Assembly: GCA_014804785.1 (NCBI GenBank)
Contig: JAAUZD010000030.1
Location: 1-64,000, forward strand
Length of the DNA: 64,000 nucleotides
DNA from: Lachnospiraceae bacterium
GTDB taxonomy: Bacteria; Bacillota; Clostridia; Lachnospirales; Lachnospiraceae
Direction: 5' to 3'
In this document: positions 44,642 to 53,600 of the stretch, piece by piece
Layout: each line of letters begins with the position of its first letter
How positions within the stretch are numbered: position 1 is the first letter of the stretch
The notes under the pieces: model-generated
Databases searched by the model: none
Told to the model about the DNA's origin: nothing
Seen by the model: the letters and a program-made list of their open reading frames with translations, nothing else
Made by a program: the position numbers and the translations under genes

Positions 44642-46132
44642 ATGATGAAACGGATTCTTTGTTTAGTGTTTACAGGAATAATGTGTTTGGGGTTGATATC
44701 CGGCTGTGGGAAAAAGGAAGGCGGAGATTTGCCGCAAAATGTGTCCACAGGGGAAGAGGGAGCAGCACAAGGCGCAGATTTAAGCGCTATATACAGTGGG
44801 GAACTTGAACAGAATGTGACGATCCGGGTGCTGGAAAATGATACGGCAATTGCAGAAGGCTATTTCCAGGAATTGATCAACGCTTTCAATGAAGAGTACG
44901 CGGAATACGGAATTGTGGCGGTGGATGCCAACATGGATCAATACAGCAATCTTGCTGATGACGGACCTTATGGCTATGGACCTGATGTGCTTTATCAGGC
45001 GAATGATATCTTGATGAAGTATGTGGAAGGAAAGCATATTTATCCCATCCCGGTAGAAAGTCTGGAATGCTATGAGAAGATATCTAAGATGGCATGGGAC
45101 GCTTATCGGGCAGAAATTGACGGTGTGGAATATTATATGGGGGTTCCGGTCAACGTACAGTCCTCGATGCTTTATTACCGGAAGGATTTATTGCCGGAAG
45201 ACTGGGAAACGAAATGGGATAAGGATGGAAATAAGATTCCGGATATGGTAGAGAACTGGAACGATATGTATCGTTATTCCAAGGAGATCGTGGATAAGGG
45301 AGAAGGAAAATATGGATATATGCGTTCTCTGTATGATGTGTATTTTTCTTCGGGATTTTTATTTTCCTATGGAGGATATGTGTTTGGAGACAATAATACC
45401 AATGCGGATGAACTTGGATTTTCAGCAGGAAATGCAGAAGTGGGGGCGAATGTGCTCCTTTGTCAGGCTTCGCTGATGAATGAAGACTGTATTGACGATT
45501 CAATTACAGTAAACGCTTACAGCAAGCTGGCTGACGGCACTTATTTTGCAACGATGACCACGCCGGATGTTTATCCTCTTTTCTTGAAGGAGCTGGTGCT
45601 TGCTTATGAAGCGGAGGGAATGGATGCCGAAACAGCCAAGAGCAAGGCAGTAGAAAATTTAGTGGTGACGGAAGTGCCTAAGCTTCCGGCAAGCGGAGAT
45701 TTGACAGAGGAAGATCCGGAGCTGATTCCTTTAAAAGCAATGGGCGGTGTAAACGGTTATGCAATCAGCGCTTATACCAAAGTGCCTAATGCATGTCTTG
45801 CTTTTGTAGAGTTTGCTTCCAGTTATGATATGGCAATGAAGAGAAATGAATATTTGGGAATCGTACCGGCAAGAAGCGATGCGGCAGAAGCAGTGGGAGG
45901 TATTTCGGAAATCATCTATCGGAACCTGGATGAAGGAAATATCGTAGTAATGCCATCCATCCGTGCGGTGGAGCAGATCTGGACGCCGGCACAGACTTTC
46001 TTCCAGGATCTTGCAAAAGATGCATTCCGGACGGAAGATAAAAAATATGCTACACTTGAGGAAATCAAAGAAGGGCTTAAGACCGTTGATACACAGATTT
46101 ATGATGCCATCCACACGCTTGTGTCAAAATAG
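44642..46132 (+). CDS. Malto-oligosaccharide-type ABC solute-binding lipoprotein (MalE/MdxE-like)
   Basis: The 496-residue lipoprotein has a signal peptide ending LISGC (acylated Cys22) and the family-1 sugar-binding fold (ITVNAYSKLADGTYFATMTT, and GGVNGYAISAYTKVPNACL late in the chain). It should capture maltodextrins outside the cell for the two permeases that follow. ATGs at 44633, 44642 and 44645 are all in frame; AAGGG at 44628 best suits 44642. No ATPase gene is nearby, so a shared MsmX-like ATPase elsewhere must drive transport. Confidence 0.85.
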   Translation: MMKRILCLVFTGIMCLGLISGCGKKEGGDLPQNVSTGEEGAAQGADLSAIYSGELEQNVTIRVLENDTAIAEGYFQELINAFNEEYAEYGIVAVDANMDQYSNLADDGPYGYGPDVLYQANDILMKYVEGKHIYPIPVESLECYEKISKMAWDAYRAEIDGVEYYMGVPVNVQSSMLYYRKDLLPEDWETKWDKDGNKIPDMVENWNDMYRYSKEIVDKGEGKYGYMRSLYDVYFSSGFLFSYGGYVFGDNNTNADELGFSAGNAEVGANVLLCQASLMNEDCIDDSITVNAYSKLADGTYFATMTTPDVYPLFLKELVLAYEAEGMDAETAKSKAVENLVVTEVPKLPASGDLTEEDPELIPLKAMGGVNGYAISAYTKVPNACLAFVEFASSYDMAMKRNEYLGIVPARSDAAEAVGGISEIIYRNLDEGNIVVMPSIRAVEQIWTPAQTFFQDLAKDAFRTEDKKYATLEEIKEGLKTVDTQIYDAIHTLVSK

Positions 46133-46161
46133 CCCGAAGGGCAAAAGAATGAGGTATGGTT

Positions 46162-47481
46162 ATGAAAGATAGGATGAAAAAAATAGGGGAGTTTTTTAAA
46201 GATGCAGGCAGGAATGTGAAATTAAGCATGTGCCTGATGGGGCTTGGACAGTTGTTCTATGGACAGGTTGGAAAAGGGCTGTGTTACTTTGCGGTTCTGG
46301 TACTGGCGCTTATCTATTTCATTTGGCGGGGGATTGCCGATCTGGCAGGACTGTTTTCTTTGGGAACGAGGGAGGCAAATACCTGGCTTGGAATAGAGGG
46401 AGATAATTCCGTTGTCATGCTCCTTATGGGGATTCTGGCGGTGATAGCCCTGCTGTTTCTTGGGGTGTGTTATGTGGCGAATGTGAAGGATGCCTATGAA
46501 ACTCAGAAACTATGTGAGAGGGGAGGACGCCCGGCAAGCTTTAAGGAGGATCTGAAGCAGCTTCTTGACAGGAAATTTTATAAAACCGTTTTAGTGTTGC
46601 CGGTTTTGGGCGTTTGTGTTTTTAATATTCTTCCTATTGTCTTTATGATTGCAATTGCTTTTACCAACTATGGCGGCAGTATTGTGCCGCCAAAGCTGGT
46701 GGACTGGGTCGGAATCGATAATTTTGTTCAGATAGCGACTTTATCTCAATTTGCGCCTACCTTTGGGAAGATTCTCTTATGGAATCTGGCATGGGCAGTG
46801 ATTTCCACGGGACTGAATTATTTTGCTGGACTTGGTCTGGCGCTGCTTTTAAACAAGGAGTGCGTAAAGGGGAAGGGCTTTTGGAGAGCGTTTCCGATGC
46901 TTGCCTACGCAGTGCCCGGATTTATTACCATGTTAGGTTTTAAGTTCATGTTTTCCTATGGAGGTCCTATTAATCAGATTATTACAGGTATGGGATACCG
47001 CGCCATCGGCTTTTTGGATATTGATGCAAAATGGATTGCCAGAGGCATTGGAATAGCGGTAAATGCATGGGTAAGCGTACCTTCCATCATGCTGCTTGCC
47101 ACTGGTATTTTATCTAATCGGGATGCCAGCCAGATAGAGTCGGCAAAAATTGATGGAGCAAATGCATTCCAGCAGTTTAGGCATATAACACTTCCCTTTG
47201 TATTGTTTTCCACTACACCGGTGCTGATTTCGCAGTTTATAGGTAATTTTAATAATTTTGGCGTCTTTTTCTTTCTGAGGGGAGGTCTGTATATTGATGG
47301 TTACTTCCTTGCCAGTGATACGGATCTTTTGATCAACTGGCTGTATAACCTTTCCATCAACAACAACTATTATAATGTGGGTGCTACGATTAGTTTGATT
47401 ATTTTTATGATAACTTCGCTTCTTTCCCTGCTGATTTATACCAGGAGTTCATCCTACAGAGAGGAGGATACTTTCCGATGA
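46162..47481 (+). CDS. Sugar ABC transporter permease (MalF-like)
   Basis: The 439-residue permease has about eight transmembrane helices, including extra N-terminal ones before the core, as in MalF. The ATPase-contact EAA loop reads ESAKIDGANAFQQFRHITLP. ATG 46162 is 7 bp from GAGG; an ATG at 46156 is too close to it. The stop overlaps the next start (ATGA), so the two permeases are coupled. It lies 29 bp after the binding protein. Confidence 0.9.
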   Translation: MKDRMKKIGEFFKDAGRNVKLSMCLMGLGQLFYGQVGKGLCYFAVLVLALIYFIWRGIADLAGLFSLGTREANTWLGIEGDNSVVMLLMGILAVIALLFLGVCYVANVKDAYETQKLCERGGRPASFKEDLKQLLDRKFYKTVLVLPVLGVCVFNILPIVFMIAIAFTNYGGSIVPPKLVDWVGIDNFVQIATLSQFAPTFGKILLWNLAWAVISTGLNYFAGLGLALLLNKECVKGKGFWRAFPMLAYAVPGFITMLGFKFMFSYGGPINQIITGMGYRAIGFLDIDAKWIARGIGIAVNAWVSVPSIMLLATGILSNRDASQIESAKIDGANAFQQFRHITLPFVLFSTTPVLISQFIGNFNNFGVFFFLRGGLYIDGYFLASDTDLLINWLYNLSINNNYYNVGATISLIIFMITSLLSLLIYTRSSSYREEDTFR

Positions 47482-48314
47482 AAAGTGTAAAGACCGTGCG
47501 TTTTTTGGATACAGCAGTGACGTATATGATATTGATCGTCGTCTGTTTTATTTTCTTATTTCCATGCCTGTGGCTGATACTTGCTTCCTTCAGCAAATCA
47601 GGTTCCATTTATTCCTTTGAAGGTTTCTTTCCAAATGCCTACAGCCTGGATACGTTCCGCAATCTTTTTACGGATACAGAGATGTACAATTATCCCCAGT
47701 GGTTCCGCAATACTTTGTTTATTGCCGCTATGAGCTGTCTGATTGGTAGTTTCCTGGTGATTCTGACAGCATATACCATGTCCAGATTCCAGTTTAAAGG
47801 AAGAAAAATCATCATGAAGACTACCTTGGTACTGGGGATGTTTCCGTCTTTTATGAGCATGATTGCAGTTTATATTATTATGACACAATTTGGACTTATC
47901 AATAAAATGTGGGGACTGATCTTGATTTACAGCGCTGGCGCACCGATGGGGTATCTGACGCAAAAAGGTTTTTTTGACACCATTTCCACATCCATTGATG
48001 AGGCGGCAAGAATTGATGGAGCTACGAATTTTCAGATTTTTCTAAAAATCAATCTGCCTCTTTCCATGCCGATTATTGTATATACAGCATTGACCAGCTT
48101 TGTATTTCCGTGGAGTGACTTTATTCTGCCAAAACTTCTTTTGAAAGAAAAGAATCTATATACAGTGGCAGTGGGGCTGATGAGTCTGGGAGATACGGAA
48201 TTTTCTCGTTTTGCGGCAGGATCCGTGTTTATCGCAGTGCCGATTGTGATTCTTTATTTCTGTTTGATGAAATTTTTTGTAAATGGCATGACGGCGGGGG
48301 CTGTGAAGGGATAG
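47478..48314 (+). CDS. Sugar ABC transporter permease (MalG-like)
   Basis: The 278-residue second permease has six transmembrane helices and the EAA loop DEAARIDGATNFQIFLKINL, which contacts the ATPase. It completes the importer with the MalF-like partner. Length and ending (FVNGMTAGAVKG) are typical of MalG. No terminator is obvious after it, but the next gene has its own 5' region and unrelated function. Confidence 0.92.
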   Translation: MKSVKTVRFLDTAVTYMILIVVCFIFLFPCLWLILASFSKSGSIYSFEGFFPNAYSLDTFRNLFTDTEMYNYPQWFRNTLFIAAMSCLIGSFLVILTAYTMSRFQFKGRKIIMKTTLVLGMFPSFMSMIAVYIIMTQFGLINKMWGLILIYSAGAPMGYLTQKGFFDTISTSIDEAARIDGATNFQIFLKINLPLSMPIIVYTALTSFVFPWSDFILPKLLLKEKNLYTVAVGLMSLGDTEFSRFAAGSVFIAVPIVILYFCLMKFFVNGMTAGAVKG

Positions 48315-48398
48315 AATTTATGGCTTTACTTTGAGAAAGAAATCCAATACAATGATAGACAGTGAGGTGAATGTGCAGCAGGTAAAGGAGAGAGCATT

Positions 48399-49307
48399 AT
48401 GGAAGAAACAATGAAAGATTATGAAAAAGAACTGGAGGCATCCTTCCGCAAAATCCAGGAAGGGGATGTGATTCAGGGAACGGTAATTGATGTGAATGAG
48501 GAGGAAGTGACCTTAGATCTTAAGTACTACACGCAGGGAATCATCAAGGCGACGGATATGAGCAGCGATCCCAGCTTTTCGATACTGACGGATGTGCATG
48601 CCGGAGATGTGATTGAAGCTACCGTCGTGAAGATGGATGATGGGCAGGGAAATATTCTTCTTTCCAAAAAAGAGGCCAATGAGGTGCTTGCCTGGGATGT
48701 ACTTGCCGGATATATGGAGGAGAAGAAAAACTTGACTGTAAAGGTCAGCGAAATTGTAAATGCAGGAGCAGTCGCCTATCTGGAAGGCATCAGGGGATTT
48801 ATCCCGGCTTCCCAGCTTGACATTTCTTATGTGGAAAATCTGGAAGAATACAAAGGTAAAACTTTGACCGTAAGAGTCATAACAGTTGATCAGGAAAAAG
48901 AAAAGCTGGTGCTCTCGGCAAAAGAGATCTTAAAGGAACAGCAAAAGGAAGAACATGACCATAAGGTGGCGATGATTGTACCCGGAACCATTCTGGAAGG
49001 TACTGTGGAAAGCCTGCAGCCCTATGGCGCGTTTGTGGACTTAAGGGATGGACTTAGCGGTTTGGTGCACATTTCACAGATCAGTCAGAGAAGAATCAAA
49101 AAGCCTTCTGAGGTGCTTAAGGTCGGGGATAAGGTAAAAGTGAAGGTATTAAATACCAATGACGGTAAGATTTCCCTTAGCATAAAAGCAGCGGCAGAAG
49201 AACAGCAGGTAGAGGAAGTGGAGAACTTTGACACAAAACAGTTTGATTCAGGGGAGAGCGTAGGAACGAGCCTTGGAGATTTATTTGCAAAGTTGGGACT
49301 GAAATAG
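48399..49307 (+). CDS. S1-domain RNA-binding protein (ribosomal protein S1-like)
   Basis: The 302-residue protein contains three S1 domains at about 18-92, 108-177 and 192-262. The third is the clearest: GTVESLQPYGAFVDLRDGLS followed by GLVHISQIS. Bacillota S1-like proteins of three or four domains bind mRNA and may not be stable ribosome components. The tail is acidic (about 265-302) and ends GTSLGDLFAKLGLK. ATG 48399 has AAAGGAGAG. It does not look linked to the sugar operon. Confidence 0.88.
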   Translation: MEETMKDYEKELEASFRKIQEGDVIQGTVIDVNEEEVTLDLKYYTQGIIKATDMSSDPSFSILTDVHAGDVIEATVVKMDDGQGNILLSKKEANEVLAWDVLAGYMEEKKNLTVKVSEIVNAGAVAYLEGIRGFIPASQLDISYVENLEEYKGKTLTVRVITVDQEKEKLVLSAKEILKEQQKEEHDHKVAMIVPGTILEGTVESLQPYGAFVDLRDGLSGLVHISQISQRRIKKPSEVLKVGDKVKVKVLNTNDGKISLSIKAAAEEQQVEEVENFDTKQFDSGESVGTSLGDLFAKLGLK

Positions 49308-49336
49308 AAAATAGAATCAAATAGGAGAGAGTTGTT

Positions 49337-49453
49337 ATGTTTCAGTATTGTCTTTTTGATTTAGATGGAACACTGACTGCCCCTAAAGAAGGAATCACAA
49401 GGTCAGTACAGTTTGCTTTGCAGAAGCTTGGGCTTCTTTTGTCACAGGAATAG
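49337..49453 (+). pseudogene. HAD-family phosphatase, N-terminal remnant
   Basis: Only 38 codons remain: CLFDLDGTLTAPKEGITRSV is the standard opening of Gph-like HAD phosphatases (motif I DLDGT), then a TAG stop follows. The expected cap domain and motifs II-IV are absent, and the next gene starts 22 bp later. AGGAGAG precedes the ATG, so it was once a real gene. A deletion of about 170 codons best explains it. Confidence 0.8.
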
Positions 49454-49474
49454 CATTCAGAGGAAAGATATTTT

Positions 49475-50383
49475 ATGAAAATGAGTTTATGGAAGACTAT
49501 GGGTGTAAGATGGGAGAAAGAAGAATTACAGAAATGGTCTTCCCTTAAAAAGACAGCTTATCTTTTACTGCCGCTTCTAGTGTATTTTATTGTGCATGAT
49601 ATTGCAGAAGTTCTCTTATTATTTCCATTAAATATGCTTTTTACAACCGGAGGGGAAAGGATATGTCAATTTTTCAGTCAGTATAGTGATACGATACAGG
49701 GAATTGTATATGGGGGAGCTTCCCTGATTGGTGTTGCAGCAATTCTGTCGATCGTAAAAGGAGAAATAATTGTATCGGCTGCATATGAAAACGGCGATGA
49801 GGAAAAGCGTTGGTTAGATGAAAAGAAAATAAGAGCCTATGGATTCCTGGCTGCTTTTGCCTTCTACATAGCCACAGGCATTAATATTCTTGTCTGCCTG
49901 ACAGGTCTTACGGGCAGTTCGGAAGCGTACAACAAAGTGCACGAGATGCAGTATGGCGTACAGTTTGCAGTGGGACTTGTTCTATATGGAATCATCTCCC
50001 CACTGGCGGAGGAAGCTGTCTTTCGAGGGGTTCTTTATAACAGAATGAAGCGTTGCTTTAACTATAAGATTGCGATTTTGGTTTCTTCGCTTTTATTTGG
50101 TATTTATCATGGAAATCTGGTACAGGCAGTATATGGAAGTATACTGGGGCTGATGATTGCTTACTTTTATGATCAGTATCAAAGCTTTGCTGCGCCTGTG
50201 CTTTTTCATGCGGTGGCAAACGTAAGTATGTATGTAATGAACTATCAATTCGGCTATGACGGAATGAACAGGAATGAAGCATTGCCGATAACATTGCTGG
50301 TGGGCATAGCTTGCATAGCAGTTGCAGGTGGAATATTCTTTTACATAAAAAGAAAGTGTTTGGATAAAGTGATAAGGGAGTGA
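49475..50383 (+). CDS. CPBP family intramembrane metalloprotease
   Basis: The 302-residue membrane protein has about seven helices and all three CPBP (CAAX protease and bacteriocin-processing) motifs: EEAVFRGVLYN, FGIYHGN and FHAVAN. The Glu and His residues should bind zinc within the membrane. Members process prenylated or peptide substrates, or give self-immunity to bacteriocins; no peptide gene is adjacent here. ATG 49475 has AGAGGAAAG upstream. Confidence 0.88.
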   Translation: MKMSLWKTMGVRWEKEELQKWSSLKKTAYLLLPLLVYFIVHDIAEVLLLFPLNMLFTTGGERICQFFSQYSDTIQGIVYGGASLIGVAAILSIVKGEIIVSAAYENGDEEKRWLDEKKIRAYGFLAAFAFYIATGINILVCLTGLTGSSEAYNKVHEMQYGVQFAVGLVLYGIISPLAEEAVFRGVLYNRMKRCFNYKIAILVSSLLFGIYHGNLVQAVYGSILGLMIAYFYDQYQSFAAPVLFHAVANVSMYVMNYQFGYDGMNRNEALPITLLVGIACIAVAGGIFFYIKRKCLDKVIRE

Positions 50384-50493
50384 AATTGTATTAGGATATG
50401 CGAGTAGTTAATACAATTCAGACAAATCTCGTACAAATACGTGATAAAATAATTAATTGACAAATAATCTGACAATTTCGCAAATATTCATTA

Positions 50494-50522
50494 TTTACAA
50501 ATGAAAAAAACTGTTGTATATT
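50494..50522 (+). promoter_or_regulatory. gltB promoter
   Basis: TTTACA (50494-50499), 17 bp, TATATT (50517-50522). Transcription should begin near 50529, at the foot of a terminator-like hairpin. Confidence 0.7.
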
Positions 50523-50530
50523 AGACCTAC

Positions 50531-50575
50531 AGGTCGCAAAGGAGCGGGTTTAAAGCTCTTTGCGACCTTTTTTCA
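50531..50575 (+). terminator. Terminator-like hairpin in the gltB leader
   Basis: AGGTCGCAAAGGAGC pairs with GCTCTTTGCGACCT, followed by six T. It lies between the promoter and the coding sequence, so it could attenuate gltBD transcription. GACCTACAGGTC at 50524-50535 offers a competing small dyad with the left arm. Confidence 0.75.
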
Positions 50576-50645
50576 TCCAATTAAGCCGGTTTGCGGGGCG
50601 AGCTGGTGGTTTATGAAATTTAACTTGTGGAAAAGGAGAACGATC

Positions 50646-53600
50646 ATGTTTGATGTAAAAAAGACTCAGCCGGAAGCGCCTTTATATCGCCCGGAATTTG
50701 AACACGATAACTGTGGTATCGGAGCCTGTGTCAACATAAAAGGCTTAAAGAGCCGTGAGACTGTGGAAAATGCGCTCAAGATTGTAGAAAATCTGGAGCA
50801 CAGGGCAGGTAAGGACGCAGAAGGAAAAACCGGTGATGGCGTAGGAATTTTAACGCAGATTCCCCACAGATTTTTCAAAAAGGTGACAAAGCCTCTTGGC
50901 ATTTCTATAGGAGAGGAAAGGGAATATGGAGTTGGCATGTTCTTCTTTCCACAGGATGAGCTTCGGAAGAATCAGGCAAAGAAGATGTTTGAAATCATAG
51001 TAGAAAAGGAAGGGCTGACCTTTTTAGGCTGGAGGGAGGTTCCGATTAACCCTTCTGTATTGGGGCACAAGGCAGTGGAGTGTATGCCTCACATTATGCA
51101 GGCTTTTGTGAAAAAACCCGCAGGAGTGGAAAAGGGCGCAGCCTTTGACCGTCTTTTGTATGTGGCAAGACGGGTATTCGAGCAGTCCTCAGACAATACT
51201 TACGTGGTATCCTTATCCAGTAGGACCATTGTATATAAAGGAATGTTTCTGGTAGGGCAGCTTCGGACGTTCTTTTCAGATTTGCAGGATAAGGATTATG
51301 AATCAGCCATCGCCATGGTGCATTCCCGTTTTTCAACCAACACAAATCCCAGCTGGGAGCGCGCACATCCCAACAGGTTCATTGTACATAACGGTGAGAT
51401 CAATACCATCAGAGGCAATGCAGATAAGATGCTGGCACGGGAGGAAAATATGGAATCCGAGCACTTGCATGGGCTCTTGCATAAAGTGTTGCCTGTAGTG
51501 AATGTATCCGGATCCGATTCTGCCATGCTGGATAACACACTGGAATTTCTTGTAATGAGCGGCATGGATCTGCCTCTTGCAGTGATGATCACCATTCCGG
51601 AACCTTGGGCAAATAATAAGACGATGTCCCAGAAAAAGAGAGATTTTTATCAGTATTATGCGACGATGATGGAGCCTTGGGACGGTCCTGCCTCTATTTT
51701 GTTCAGTGACGGCGATATGATGGGAGCGGTGCTGGATAGGAACGGTCTTCGTCCTTCCCGTTATATGATTACAGATGATGACCAGTTGATTCTTTCCTCC
51801 GAGGTAGGGGTGCTGGACATTGATCCGGGGAAGATTCTTGTAAAGGAAAGATTAAGACCCGGTAAGATGCTTTTAGTGGATACGGTTAAGGGCAGAGTAA
51901 TAGATGATGATGAACTGAAAGAAACCTATGCTTCCAGAGCGCCTTATGGGGAATGGCTTGACAGCAATCTGGTTCAGCTGCATGATTTGAAGATTCCTAA
52001 TGAGAGAGTGCCGGAATTTGCCTACGAAGAGAGACAGCGCATGCAGAAAGCCTTTGGATATGCGTATGAGGAGTTAAAAAACAGCATTCTGCCTATGGCA
52101 AAGAATGGGAGCGAGGCAATTGCGGCTATGGGAGTGGACACACCGCTGCCGGTGCTCAGCAAGACCCATCATCCGCTGTTCCATTATTTTAAGCAGCTGT
52201 TTGCACAGGTGACGAACCCTCCTATTGATGCCATCAGAGAGGAAGTGGTCACATCCACTACCGTTTACATTGGCACGGATGGAAATATTCTGGAAGAGAT
52301 TCCAAAGAACTGCAACATGCTTAGAGTAAATAATCCCATTTTAACTAATACAGATCTGATGAAGATCAAGAGCATGAAAAAGGACGGCTTCAAGGTAGAG
52401 GTGATTCCCATTACTTATTATAAGAACACCAGCCTTGAACGTGCTATTGCCAGACTGTTCGTGGAAGTGGACAGAGCTTATAGGGACGGCGCCAACATTA
52501 TTATCCTTTCAGACAGGGGCGTGGATGAAAATCACGTGGCGATTCCTTCCCTGCTTGCAGTTTCTGCGCTGAATCAGCATCTGGTGGTAACCAAGAAAAA
52601 GACCAGCGTTGCGTTGATTCTGGAATCAGGGGAGCCTAGGGAAGTGCACCACTTTGCAACATTGCTGGGATATGGCGCTTGTGCCATCAATCCTTATCTG
52701 GCACAGGAATCCATCAAGGAGTTGATTGACAATCATATGCTGGATAAAGACTATTATGCAGCAGTGGAGGATTACAACAATGCCATTTTGCATGGAATCG
52801 TGAAGATTGCATCCAAGATGGGAATCAGCACCATCCAGTCCTATGAAGGATCTCAGATTTTTGAGGCAATCGGTATTGATAAAGAAGTAATCAATAAATA
52901 TTTCCCTCATACGGTCTGCCGTGTGGGCGGTATCACCATAAAAGACATTGAAGAACAGGTAGACAGACTCCATTCTCAGGCATTTGATCCCTTAGGGCTT
53001 GCAAACGATCTGACTTTAGACAGTCTTGGGCATCACAAGATGCGCAGCGGAGCCGACGAACATCTTTATAATCCGGCAACCATCCATCTGCTTCAGGAGT
53101 CTACCAGACGCGGGGATTATCAGATGTTCAAGGAGTATACGGCACTGGTAAATGATGAAGAATCCGTGAAGAATCTGCGCGGGCTGATGGACTTTAATTA
53201 CCCTAAAAAGGGTGTGCCTCTTGAAGAAGTGGAAAGTGTGGACTCCATTGTGACCAGATTTAAGACGGGAGCCATGTCCTATGGTTCCATTTCCAAGGAA
53301 GCCCATGAGACTATGGCGATTGCTATGAACCGGATCCATGGAAAATCCAACTCCGGTGAAGGGGGAGAAGACTTAGAGAGACTGATTCCCGGGCCTGACG
53401 GTGTAAACAGATGCTCCGCTATCAAGCAGGTGGCTTCAGGACGTTTCGGCGTTACCAGCAGATATCTGGTAAGCGCCAATGAAATCCAGATTAAGATGGC
53501 ACAGGGAGCCAAGCCCGGAGAGGGCGGTCACCTGCCCGGCGGAAAGGTTTATCCTTGGATTGCAAAGACAAGACACTCTACGCCTGGTGTGGGTCTGATT

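Noticed and set aside
49475..50383. CPBP protease as bacteriocin immunity for the 33 kb operon
   Set aside because: It lies 13 kb away behind unrelated genes; no support for a link.
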